60,000 nt of DNA, from positions 13,540,196-13,600,195 of the forward strand of contig CAIIXF020000004.1 of the NCBI GenBank assembly GCA_903813345.2, in the 5' to 3' direction. Shown here in pieces: positions 11,613 to 21,961 of the stretch (positions within the stretch are counted from its first letter, which is position 1; each line of letters starts with the position of its first letter). The translations under genes and the position numbers were made by a program. The notes under the pieces are model-generated. The model worked only from the letters and a program-made list of their open reading frames with translations. It was not told where the DNA came from and did no database searches. The DNA is from Owenia fusiformis (lineage: Eukaryota; Annelida; Polychaeta; Sabellida; Oweniidae).

Positions 11613-14600
11613 ATGGCAAACGACTTCAACATGGAAATTAATTCAAATAAGGTCGAGACAGTGAGCAAATGTAAAGGTTCTTGCTTAAAGTATGTATGGC
11701 AGGGTAAGTAGGTTGATATTTGTTTACTAAATTAAAGTCTGAAAGTGACATTAAAGGCAGAATCTGATCTATAGGGGGTGACAAAATTACAAGCAACATG
11801 TATAATTGACCTACCAATCTATTCCTTACACTATCAAATACAATATCTCCGAAAAGATTCACAATATGTTATAAATTGGTGAAGTTATTAATGATTCAAA
11901 GTGCAAAAATGGGTCAAAAATGTTTAAATTCTCCCAAATAATAAGAATGGTAACCATTCTTATAGAAAAATAGTACATTATTGTAAAAATCTTAAATTTT
12001 CCTGGAATAAAGTATGCACTTTTGTGATTTTTAGAAAATAGACATGACAAGGAATGACATGAGCCAAAAATATTCTAAAACTGAAACAATTTTTTGTTTA
12101 GCCTGCTCGCTATATCTGATTCTCTCTTTAACATAAACAAAATATCATCAATGAATTGCTGATATGTCTATCGATAAGTAAATATGAAAAGGATGAGTGT
12201 CTTTAAGACCTTATATTAGCCCCCGAGATACTTAGAAGAAATTGTACAGGATATCAAGAAAGAACTTTGTTTGATAACCAGGGTCAAAAATTAGGTCATT
12301 CTGACCTTTATATTTCAAAATAAAGGTCATTCTATGAACGTGTATAAAACGGCCTTTAAAGGAAAAATCACTCTTTTCACATCATTATTGTCTCTGTTTC
12401 TATTTGTTATCAAAATAATCATTATTTACAGTCATTTAAGGAGGGGGAGGGTCAAAAGGGCACCCCTTGTAAAATTTTCATTAGTAGAGCCAGGATGTTC
12501 AAACTTTTTCCACATATACTTCATTTAATTATCTACAACTTGGTGTAAATACTTTTACAACTACACTGATGTGAGATTACGTAATTTTATTCTTAAGACT
12601 GTAGAATTAGTGTTAGCTTTTTCTGATTTTGTCAATTGGAGCTGATGATTACATCATAATAAATTAATAACAAATTAGTAAAGCTAGGATGTTCAAACTT
12701 TCCCAAAATATACGTCATTCAATTATCTACAACTTGGTGTAATAACGTTAACAACTATGACGATGGAAGATTGCGTAATCTTATTCTAAAGATAACATGT
12801 ACAGTATGGTAGAAATAGTGCTAGCTTTTTCAAATGTTGTCTATTGCAGCTGATGATTATCCCAACGAACGAAGTTCTGTAGGGATAAAGTTAAGCCCTC
12901 CGTCTGTCCGTCCGTCCGTCCGTCTGTCCAGAAGATAACTTGAATACTAGTGGACAGATTTTCTTCATGATGTATATTGGTGAATAGTTTACGCCAAAAT
13001 TTTTTTTTCAAGATGGCCGCCAGTTTAGAAATGGCGGGAATTTTTCGCCAAAACTCTTATGTTTTTCATTTTAAACCAAAATAATAAATATTTTTATTTG
13101 AAATTTTGGTAGTATATTAACAACATCTCTCTATTTCACATATATCCCGGGTTTTTCACCCTGACCCCGAGGGCCGTAAATGGGGGTTGGAAAAACAGGA
13201 ATTTGCGTTAATTTTGAGATGTTTTTGAAGTATACATGTAGCTTTATTATACTCAAATGAAAGGCAATTTAGAGTAGATTGCAAATATTGTAGCGTTTTT
13301 CTGATTGGGGCCTCAATTCAAAATGGCTGCCTAATGCGAGATTTCGCAATTGTTTTCTGATCTCTTAAAAATATTGCTATATTATGCTCAAATTGAAGGA
13401 ATTTCAGAGTAGATCACAATTATGTTATTGTTTTTCTGATTTGTGCCTCTGAAATTTCAAAATGGCTGACTAGAGCAGAAATTTGCCATTATTTAGAGTT
13501 ATCTTGAAAGTATGGTTACATGATACTACAATGATTTAAAATGTTTATTCAAGGTAAGAGTTGATGGTTAATATTACATTCTGACTGTACAGATTGATGA
13601 TTTATATAGTGTTCGTTGGGATTTGCTACTCCGTGGAGTTGCCATTTTCTAGTTACATCATAATAAATCAATTACTCTATGTACACTTTTACTGTTTTTT
13701 TTCAGAAAAAAATTGTTATATCTGTAGCTTCAGCTACTGAAAATTTGAAGACCCTACCAGAAGCCAATAAAAAGTTATGGGAAAAAAACTTAAAGGGGGG
13801 GGGGGGTCATTTTGACCACTCAGGGCTTCTAGGGTTAATCATTCCAAGAGTACCCCCTTTACTATTATATCCTACTTTATAACATCATACATTATGAATT
13901 ATGTTGAAAAGCAAAACATTTATTTATTTTCACTCTTTTATATATACAAAAATGGCATCTTAATGTAATATATTTACCGTGAGAGATGAACGAGCAGGGT
14001 AGCTACAACACGAGGGTGATGACATTTGAGCAAACTGATGTTTTCATCGTTTCAGAAAGATCTGATCTGGTTTCTAGATACTTTTATTCGTAAATGTCTG
14101 TAACAACATCATAGACCGTGAGCTTGACCGTGAGTTTTATAGTTAAAACTTCACAAACTACACACCGGAATAGCCTGACAATGGTACAGTCAGATACCGT
14201 TGTCACAAATGGCGGACATAACCGTCGCTTCAATTAGATTTTCATGAACTGTTTAATAGAGCATCTAGACTAAATTCCTTTGAAACAACAATTAATCAAA
14301 GTGTCTAAATACTCATTGTACACTAAATGATGTTCTACCATCGAAATAAAGTCCTTAATTTAACTGATCAAAATGAGATACGGGACGCTATATTGTGGCG
14401 ATTCACGACCCAATTTGATCGAAATTGGGATTTTCATATAAAACATCATCACAAGAGCTTAATTCATGCACAGAATTAGCGACGATAAAATCCCATGACA
14501 TGAGGACCAAGTGATTAAACAATTGAAGCGACGGTTATGTCCGCCATTTGTGACAATAGAATCTGACTTTACCGTTGTCATGCTATTCTGGTGTGAAACT

Positions 14601-16842
14601 ATCAATGTAGTAAATGGTCAACAAGTGATATATTACTAAAGCCATTACAACGGAATGAATATTGAAATCGATAACAAATAATATTAACATAATGTTGATA
14701 CTATGTATCGTATAGCCATTTATACATTTGACTCATACCCTGTATTACAGGTCAAAAACATAAAGCGGACCAAAATGAAGAAACCCCACAAATTCCAAAT
14801 GGTATTCTTATAAAAGTTGACAATTTCTGTAAGAACAACAAGAGGTTGATGAGCATTTTGATACCTGCATTGACTGTTTTATTCCTGTGGGTCGTGTATG
14901 GTATAAAGAAGAACATATGGGGACTGTTTGTGGATAACTACTTCATGTCTGTCACCATGGTGTTTGGTGCATTGTTTGCAGGTATGTACTTTAAAACATG
15001 GAACCTGCATCAATTGGTGGTCGCAATTGGTTTAATGAAGGACATATTGGACTGTTTGTGGGTGCACTTGGTTACCCCATTCAAAATTTGACTAAATGTC
15101 GAATGTTATAGCGAATTTGAATATAGAGGTGAATTTCTTTCAGAACTTCCACCAATGACTAAGCTTATTTTCCAATTTTATTGAAGTTACATTTTTGATA
15201 TCTTCCAAGTATGACTTTTCCGCCATTTTACATTTATGACTCATCTGGACGTTGAACATATTCTGCCCCGAAGTATAATTATGTGGTAAAAAATGACCAA
15301 AAAAATCCTCATTTTGGAAATGAGATACAGTTAACTAATCAAAATCGAGAAAAAAAATTCTACTTTTAAAATTACATTTACTTTTAAAATTACATTTATG
15401 GTAAAAATATTCATGTTAAAATGTATGACTGTCTAATCATGCTGTGCCATACCAACAATGTTATGTAATCACGTAAACATCTCAATGTTGATATGTGCAC
15501 CCATAAGAATAAGCTGTACTCTTTGTCAGAATGAACATAGGCTGTCAAGCATTGATTTCGATGGAGAAGAAAGAAATGATAACAATGTATTTCCATCTAG
15601 TGTTAAAAATTAAAATATATATATATGAGCCAGGCCACAGGAAAATGGGTCTTATTACAATTTTTTTCAATATTCTTATTTTTTGTTTAGCTTAAAAAGC
15701 ACAAAGAGACCTTTCAAATGAGCCATGACTTATGTTTTAACAATTTTTCCTTGCATATATAGACCAAAATGTCGGATTTGAATTTAGCAAATTTCCCTAT
15801 TAATCTTGGGCACAATTTTGGCTCTGTAGAACAATTTTAATTTTTGTGGTAAGACCGGTTTTCCTATGGCCAGTCTTATATATAAAATGGATACTGTGTT
15901 TTTATTTCAGGATTTACAGGCCAGGCATCTGCTGCTATTGCCTTTCCAGTTATGACGCTAGTGTTCAATATTCCCCCACCAGTTGCAAGAGATGTGGCTG
16001 TTATGATACAATCTGGAGGGATGTCAGCCAGCACATTCACGATATTCTACATGGGGGTCACTGTTGAATATTACTCCATTATATGCTGCAGTATTGGAGG
16101 AATATTTGGAGTTATTTTTGGACTTGAGTATGTTGATGAACACATTGCGCCAGATCAAACAAAGTTTGCATTCGTGTCGATATGGTTTGCCTATGCTTTT
16201 GCACTTTTCATGCTTAATTGCAAAGTAAAAAATCGTAAAACATTCTCGAGGGTGCCACTTATGAATGCATGGAAGCTGGGGGTGTTTGTTATCACTGGTT
16301 TTATCGGGGGAATGTTTACATCTCTTACTGCTAGTGGAATGGGTATTACTCATTTCAGTGTACTCACGCTTATGTTTCGTGTGAGTGAGAACACAGCTGC
16401 CCCGACATCAGTTGTCTTACTAGCCGGCAGCTCTATATTTACGTTCTTTTGGCGTCTTGTGATGCAAGGCAACATCAGTAAAGGCGCCTGGGAATACTTC
16501 CTTGTCTCCATTGAGATCGTTGTGCTTTTCGCACCACTAGGATCCCTACTCGGTAGTTTCTTAAATCGATTAGTATGCGCTTGTGTGATTTACATACTTG
16601 CAATTGTGGGATTTATTGGCGCATATGCAATCGTACCTTTAACCCCGTCTCTGATTGGTCTATCTGTAGGGCTTACAGTTGGGGGATTCTTATTTTTTCT
16701 GGTTCTTATGTATGTTGGGAGTAAACTACTTAATAATATTAACATATTGGAGAAAGTTGAAGAACAAAGAAAAAACTCGGCGGGGATTCTGAAGGAGACC
16801 AACGGAAAATCTCTTCCAAAAATCGAAGTTACTACAATGTAA
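11613..16842 (+). CDS. TauE/SafE-family membrane transporter-like protein, copy 2 (3 exons)
   Basis: Exons 11613-11703, 14751-14981 and 15911-16842 join at phase 1 and give 417 aa. The middle exon has exactly the same length as in copy 1 (231 nt). The N-terminus (MANDFNMEINSNK...) ends in the shared CLKYVWQG. The TauE/SafE-like region is at about residues 108-385 with the same paired repeats; MFRVSENTAAPTS replaces MFGVSEKTAAPTS. An in-frame second ATG at 11631 could also start translation. AATAAA lies 79 bp after the stop. Exon 3 is nearly identical to copy 1 for its first 290 nt, then diverges sharply. Introns carry a Helitron and two TIR elements. Function is inferred only from family resemblance; transport of a sulfur-containing anion is possible, not shown. 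Confidence 0.85.
11704..12480. other. First part of intron 1, copy 2
   Basis: AT-rich intron with no recognised element; short ORFs on both strands look random. Confidence 0.35.
12481..12859 (+). repeat. ~194-bp tandem duplication in intron 1, second unit interrupted
   Basis: Units begin at TTAGTAGAGCCAGGATGTTC (12481) and TTAGTAAAGCTAGGATGTTC (12675). The second unit is broken after GATGATTA by the Helitron at 12860 and resumes at 13653 with TTACATCATAATAAATC. Confidence 0.75.
12860..13652 (+). mobile_element. Non-autonomous Helitron/Helentron, 793 bp
   Basis: It starts with TC (TCCCAACGAACG) and ends with CTAG, preceded by a hairpin GCTACTCC-GT-GGAGTTGC about 6 nt from the end. The flanking bases are A on the left and T on the right: all Helitron hallmarks. 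GTTCGTTGGG near the right end is the inverse of CCCAACGAAC at the left, a subterminal inverted repeat as in Helentrons. A (CCGT)n microsatellite sits near the left end at 12903-12925. No Rep/helicase coding. A reversed 3' end of the same family is at 17911. Confidence 0.8.
13653..14159. other. Intron 1 of copy 2, middle
   Basis: Contains the tail of the tandem duplication and a G homopolymer near 13796-13806. Nothing else recognised. Confidence 0.35.
14160..14597. mobile_element. TIR element in intron 1 of copy 2
   Basis: Inverted arms of about 75 bp: ACACCGGAATAGCCTGACAA on the left pairs with TTGTCATGCTATTCTGGTGT on the right, and AATGGCGGACATAACCGTCG pairs with CGACGGTTATGTCCGCCATT. The 438-bp element is non-coding. 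Confidence 0.75.
15631..15873. mobile_element. Small TIR element just upstream of exon 3, copy 2
   Basis: The left end CAGGCCACAGGAAAATGGGT is mirrored by a right end reading CGGTTTTCCTATGGCCAG, with inner arms TCTTATTACAA and TTGTGGTAAGA. It ends 37 bp before the splice acceptor at 15910. Confidence 0.65.
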
Positions 16843-16920
16843 AGAGAACATTAAAGAAAATAACCATTTATGAGGCTGTAGTGTTCTGGGTGCATCCCAC
16901 TTTTCATCATTTTTGGGCAA

Positions 16921-16926
16921 AATAAA
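16921..16926 (+). promoter_or_regulatory. Polyadenylation signal AATAAA of transporter-like copy 2
   Basis: AATAAA lies 79 nt after the stop codon at 16842, a plausible distance for a short 3' UTR. Confidence 0.6.
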
Positions 16927-16981
16927 GACTTACATTTAAATTTCATAGTGTGTCCAATGTATTGATAAGAACTATTAAGTA

Positions 16982-17098
16982 AGCGGATTGTAAAGCGGCA
17001 TCAAAGCGCCGTTGGTATGAAGAAAAATGACAAAAATGACGGCGCTTTGCTCGCCGATTTAAAGCGTGGCATTCGCCATTGGTGTGAACGTACCTTTA
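16982..17098 (+). repeat. Solo right end of the GGCGCTTTGATGGCGCTTT element
   Basis: Matches 25405-25531 almost base for base (AAAAATGACAAAAATGACGG, then GGTGTGAACGTACCTTTA). Only the right terminus is present. Confidence 0.75.
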
Positions 17099-17345
17099 TC
17101 AATTGTGATTTTTCAATTAGGTTTCTAAAGCATGCCTTTCTTTTTAAATGACATCACACGATCTGTGAGGTTTAAATTAAATACATTATTATGTCTAGAT
17201 GACATCGGACGTGAAGAATTGTGCAAGTGAGTTGCGAAATCTCTATTATCATAAACATATGAAACTAAAAGAAATTTAACTATATGTTAATGTACATTAG
17301 GACGTATAATATATTAGTTATTGCTTACTATATGGTTTACGTTAT
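17099..17345 (+). repeat. Dispersed repeat shared with 50.1 and 51.2 kb
   Basis: CAATTGTGATTTTTCAA... matches 50119 onward, and ATGTTAATG...ATTAGGACGTATAATATATTAGT matches 51290-51330. The copy at 50-51 kb is split by about 1 kb of inserted DNA. Confidence 0.65.
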
Positions 17346-17514
17346 CCTGAATTGGTTATAAACTACATCACTGTGGAGGAACTCATTGGGCGAGTTACGA
17401 AAACGGATCCGTTTTCGTAACAACATTGTGCAGCCGTTATTCTATAAAATTTGTTTTTTTTATGATTCCGTGAGATAAAGTCAAAATCATCACTACCTTT
17501 TTAACACAAAAGTC

Positions 17515-17865
17515 TCGCCCGGTGATCGTACAAAAAGGTTGGAGGGGGGGGGGATTAGGCGATTTCTGCGAGAAAACTCAACAAATTTGGAAGATTTATT
17601 TTTTCAAGAAAAAATTTACTACGGAATTGCCAAATGAATAGGCGCAGTACATGGCAAAATGTATTAGGTCATCTCGTATTTTTTTGAACTGATACCCTTC
17701 TAAGATATGAGATCTATTAAAAAGGCGCATCATCACCAACGTGCAAAAGTCCATGTTTATGCTATAAATCGAGCAACAATGGTCTATACGACCTTAAATA
17801 AAAATATATAAGGGAAGTTATTATCACAATACTAATGACATTGCTCACTTAAAGCTAGTTTTAAA
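17515..17865 (+). repeat. One arm of the CCCGGTGATCGTACAAAA element
   Basis: About 350 bp colinear with 39250-39590: GATTTCTGC, then GAAAACTCAACAAATTTGGA, then GCGCATCATCACCAACGTG. No opposing arm is present nearby, so it is a solo end or a truncated copy. Confidence 0.7.
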
Positions 17866-17910
17866 AATGGACGTTGAATTGTGAAATGGCCGCTATATTT
17901 TACTTTAAAA

Positions 17911-17939
17911 CTAGAAAAACAGCAACTCCATGGAGTAGC
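17911..17939 (-). mobile_element. Helitron 3' terminus, reverse orientation
   Basis: On the minus strand a hairpin GCTACTCCATGGAGTTGC is followed by TGTTTTTCTAG and then T, matching the 3' end of the Helitron at 12860-13652. Its 5' end was not found; the array at 17940-19150 may be part of the same element. Confidence 0.6.
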
Positions 17940-19150
17940 AATTCCCACCCAACATTAAATGTTTTGATTATCATGTTTTTTTCAAAAATGGCAGCCATTT
18001 TGAAATCCAGCTGCCATCTTGAAAATATCAGTGAGGGATATCCCAAAATTCAGTGTTGGTATTGGGTCACGCTGTATCCATGTGATAGCTCCGTATAAGG
18101 CTAATAGACCATGTAGAAATGCAACTTACATGTTATCCACCATTATGAATGTCATGTGATAGGTTCTGATAAAGCTTGTAATACCATGTAGGGAAAGATA
18201 CATTTAATGATTTATAAATGATGATTTGTCACACAAAAATGATTTTCAGATGTACACCATTTTGAAATTCATCAACATACCAAACTTGAATCATATCCGC
18301 CGGCAGATATTTGAGTTATCTAAGATTACGTTTTGTGAAAATGACGTTTTCTTTAGCAGAGCTCCTTTGTCCCTTGGAATCAGCATATAGAATTTTTCAA
18401 AATCCGTCAATTGACATTTGAGTTATCAAATATTAAAATATGGTGGCCATTTTAAAAATCCGCCACCATCTTGAAACATCATTTCTCAAACAGAGGTACT
18501 GTGTCCGTCAGCATCAGCACATCAGCATTGAATTATTAAAAAAGTACATTTTTTACGAAAAATGGCGACAATTTTGAAAATCAGCCGCCATCTTGAAAAT
18601 TATTCTTCAAACAGAGCTACTTTATCCGTAGGCATCAGAGCTTGTTTGTCCCTAGATATCAACATACAACATTTGAACCACGCGATTCCAATCAAATTGG
18701 TGGCTATTTTGAAATTCAGTGGGGAATTTGAAAAATTAATGTTTTCTTTAGCAGAGCTCCTTTGTCCCTTGGAATCAACATATAAAATATTACAAAATCC
18801 GACTAGTGGTACTTGAAATATCAAATATTCAAAAATGTTGGCCATTTTGAAAATCCGCTGCCATTTTGAAAATTCTTCCTCGAACTAAGCTACTGTATCC
18901 CTAAAGCTAAGTTTACACCAACGCGCGGCGCTTTGATGGCGCTTTAATGCGGCGTGCAAAGCGGCTTTGCACGCCCCATTAAAGCGCCATCAAAGCGCCG
19001 TTAGTGTGAACTTAGCTTTAGCATCAGCATAATAAAAGATAAACCAAATCCGTTCTCTGGTATTTGAATTATTAAAATATTACATGTTTATGAAAAATAG
19101 CGGCCATTTTGAAAATTCAGAACTTATATGTCCCTAGACCTCGACATACA
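17940..19150. repeat. Degenerate tandem array with AATGGCGGC / GCCGCCATCTT motifs
   Basis: Units of roughly 150-200 bp contain a GGCCATTTTGAAAATCCGCC motif, CAGAGCTACTTTATCC, and a TTGAGTTATCAAATATT tail. It resumes at 25532 after the transposon insertions. Internal motifs resemble those inside the Helitron at 12860. Confidence 0.65.
18902..19020. repeat. 119-bp near-perfect palindromic MITE
   Basis: The left half AAAGCTAAGTTTACACCAAC, then GGCGCTTTGATGGCGCTTTA, is mirrored by the right half ending GTTAGTGTGAACTTAGCTTT. It appears to be a minimal derivative of the element at 19328-25531, inserted into the array unit after TATCCCT. Confidence 0.8.
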
Positions 19151-19154
19151 ACGT

Positions 19155-19327
19155 TAAAGGTACGTTCACACCAACGGCGCTCTGATGGCGCTTTAAAGCG
19201 GCTTGTAAAGCGGCACCAAAGCGTAACAAAGCTTAATTAAAGCGTCGGGGTCGTAATAGGTCGTAGAAAAGCTCGGGAGTAAAGCGGGATATTCGGCAAG
19301 AGCGCTAAAAAATTTAAACTGTTTAAG
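19155..19327 (+). repeat. Truncated left end of the GGCGCTTTGATGG element
   Basis: Begins TAAAGGTACGTTCACACCAA and runs through GGGTCGTAATAGGTCGTAG to TTTAAACTGTTTAA, then a second left end starts at once. The uninterrupted CGTAATAGGTCG here is the empty site for the LINE insertion next door. Confidence 0.7.
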
Positions 19328-19546
19328 CGTTCGCACCAACGGCGCTTTGATGGCGCTTTAAAGCGGCTTGTAAAGCGGCACCAAAGCGTAACAAAGCTTG
19401 ATTAAAGCGTCTGGATCGTAATGTATGTATGTATTATTTATTTGCCTCTTAATAACAAGAGAGTTACATTCAGAAATTTATACAAAAAAATTAAAAAAGT
19501 AAAAGCATCAGACAAAGATTAATAAAGAGTAGGTAATGTACAGTAA

Positions 19547-21961
19547 TTAGACATTTTTTAACAGCAGTTGTCTATGCTTATGCATTATGTACACTTTCTG
19601 TGATATGGATAATAGTTTCTCATTGTCACAACATACTATACCAAGTATTACCTTAAGAATAAAATTGTCATCTTGAACATTCAGATTGGTCATTGCAATG
19701 TTAATCATGGGTTCCCTGACTCCAGAAAGAGCCGGACACTTTAATAAGAAATGTTTCACAGTTTCATTTTCATTGAGCTCACAGAGCACACATGTCTTAC
19801 ATACAGATGTATCACCCTCGCGACGTCTACTATTTAAATCATACGTTCCAGTTAATAATTTGATCATAATCTTAGTACAGTACACAAAATTGGGGTTATT
19901 TTTAGCAATAATCCACCAAACATTTGGCTTAAATTCCAACAAAGAACCTGCCATCATATTTAAACTCTTGTACATCAATGTCGATAGCACAGTGGTACGA
20001 GTATTAAAATCTTTGACTCTCTTATAAATACTATATCTAAAATTCAGTTTACTTGGATATTTAGCATTAAAAACCATTTCATTCACAATGTCAGTAAGGT
20101 TATACTTAAGAACAGTTTCCCACATGTAATAAATGGGGGACTTCATGTGTTTACAGGTTACATTTGTGTACATCATTCGAATTAGGCTCTCCAAACATAT
20201 GATTTTATATATACAATTCATGGGCAAAGATAACAGCATAAATAAGAACATAAGCCTATCGCAATCGATCTTCGCTTGTACTGGCATCCAGCCAAGTAGT
20301 CTGGTTGCTACGGGATCTGGTGTATTCTTAGGTAATGACTGTATTCGCTTGCCAATCTCTCTATGCGCGGATTCCATCAGTTTGATGTCATCTTCTGAGT
20401 ATGGTATTACAGCACACATTATTACACATTTATCTGGGTGGAATTCAAACCGCCAACGTCTGCTGTATTCATGTGCAACATTAAGTAGTCTATTCATATA
20501 TTCTGGTTCAGTAGTTATTAGCGCGAGATCATCGGCGTATGCAAGGCAGCCTACAGGGTGTCCCCCAATCTTTGCAATACAATTACTGTCTATTAAGTCA
20601 TTTAAGAGGTCGGCAATGAAGAATTGGTAGAGATGCATACTGCAGACCCCGCCTTGGTGGACTCCCCTACGCACGTAGAAAGATTCAGAATTCATTACAC
20701 CATTTACAAGAACTCTACATTTATATTTGCAATATGACTGATATAAGATACGCCAAGCAAGTCCATTAATTCCGGTTTGGTACAGTTTCCAGAACACCCC
20801 ATCAATCCAGGTACCATCGAAGGCTTTCCAAATGTCCATTAACGCCAAAAATACTCCTTCTTTAACATTATGTGATTTGACTTCCTGAAGCAAAAAAGAT
20901 GTGTGAAGTGAAGAACACTTTTCGACTGAAGCACCTTGAAGTTGAGGGATAGCATTTCTGAGCCTTGGGAGCATCCTAGCAAGTACAATATTATCAAATA
21001 GTTTCCTTAAAATACTCATTAACGTTATACCTCTGTGGTGGTCTTTGTTAAGGCAATCTTTGTTACCTGACTTTAAAAGAGGAATAAGAATTCCTGTACA
21101 AAAGTTTTCTGGAATATATTCACTAACACGAATAACGTTAAAAAGCAGTGTTAGAAAAGTAGTCATACATGGGCCACCATATTTAATGTGTTTAGCATTT
21201 AAACCATCGTGACCGGCAGCTCTATTATTATTCAATTTTAAAATACACTTATTAACTTCCTCAGTCGTAAAATCAGTGTCTAAAATACCATCTTTATTAA
21301 ATACAGAATTCATTTTCATCATATTCATGTCAGAAACAACCTCGTTTTCAAAATGATTATCAAAAATATCCCTATGGTCAAATGAAGCCAACTTACAAAA
21401 ATATGATTGCCATTCATTACAAACTGCAGAAGGATCCATTATAATTTCCCCATTGTCCGCTCTAACAGCGCCTGTTGATTTACTTTTACACTGTCGACTT
21501 TTATTCAAAAGATACCAGAATGTTCGTTGGTCCATTTCGTCAAGTTCGTATAATTCATTTAACTTTTTGTGCTCGTACTCGACCTTGTATTTGTTAAAAG
21601 CCGCCCGGAATATCCTCTTTGAGTCCTTGTAAATCTTTCTTGTGGTATCCATAAAATCCCTCGGTCTCCCTGCATTCACCCAAACATGCCAAGCCCGTTT
21701 CTGTTGTTTCTTCAGGCGAGTTAAATGGCTGTTCCAAAAAGGTTTCTGATGTTTCATGAATTTTTTAAGTGGAATAACTATATCGGCTCTACAATTGATT
21801 AATTTGATTAACCTATCAATGTAGTTATCTATGGTATCACTGTCAGTATTGCTAGAGGTTGATATTTCGTTAATTAAATGTTTTAAATCAGTTTGCATTG
21901 GACACGTAAACAATTCTGTAATGTCAATTTTAGTTACCCTATTCCAAGCATCATTACACAA
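19547..21961 (-). CDS. LINE ORF2, reverse transcriptase part
   Basis: About 800 codons. The RT core has NRAAGHDGLNAKHIKYGG, LMDIWKAFD (palm aspartate), RRGVHQGGVCS and the catalytic LAYADDLALI (YADD at 20528-20539). A C-terminal CKTCVLCELNENETVKHFLL then KC forms a CCHC-type motif found at the end of many LINE ORF2 proteins. It copies the element's RNA at the nicked target. The frame begins just after a stop and no in-frame ATG precedes CNDAWNRV, so it is the continuation of the endonuclease ORF after a frameshift, not a separate gene. Clade probably jockey/CR1-like, not resolved. Confidence 0.9.
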   Translation of the reverse strand: MCNDAWNRVTKIDITELFTCPMQTDLKHLINEISTSSNTDSDTIDNYIDRLIKLINCRADIVIPLKKFMKHQKPFWNSHLTRLKKQQKRAWHVWVNAGRPRDFMDTTRKIYKDSKRIFRAAFNKYKVEYEHKKLNELYELDEMDQRTFWYLLNKSRQCKSKSTGAVRADNGEIIMDPSAVCNEWQSYFCKLASFDHRDIFDNHFENEVVSDMNMMKMNSVFNKDGILDTDFTTEEVNKCILKLNNNRAAGHDGLNAKHIKYGGPCMTTFLTLLFNVIRVSEYIPENFCTGILIPLLKSGNKDCLNKDHHRGITLMSILRKLFDNIVLARMLPRLRNAIPQLQGASVEKCSSLHTSFLLQEVKSHNVKEGVFLALMDIWKAFDGTWIDGVFWKLYQTGINGLAWRILYQSYCKYKCRVLVNGVMNSESFYVRRGVHQGGVCSMHLYQFFIADLLNDLIDSNCIAKIGGHPVGCLAYADDLALITTEPEYMNRLLNVAHEYSRRWRFEFHPDKCVIMCAVIPYSEDDIKLMESAHREIGKRIQSLPKNTPDPVATRLLGWMPVQAKIDCDRLMFLFMLLSLPMNCIYKIICLESLIRMMYTNVTCKHMKSPIYYMWETVLKYNLTDIVNEMVFNAKYPSKLNFRYSIYKRVKDFNTRTTVLSTLMYKSLNMMAGSLLEFKPNVWWIIAKNNPNFVYCTKIMIKLLTGTYDLNSRRREGDTSVCKTCVLCELNENETVKHFLLKCPALSGVREPMINIAMTNLNVQDDNFILKVILGIVCCDNEKLLSISQKVYIMHKHRQLLLKNV

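Noticed and set aside
16024-16353. 109-codon antisense ORF over transporter exon 3
   Set aside because: Shadow of the sense reading frame in a well-conserved coding exon.
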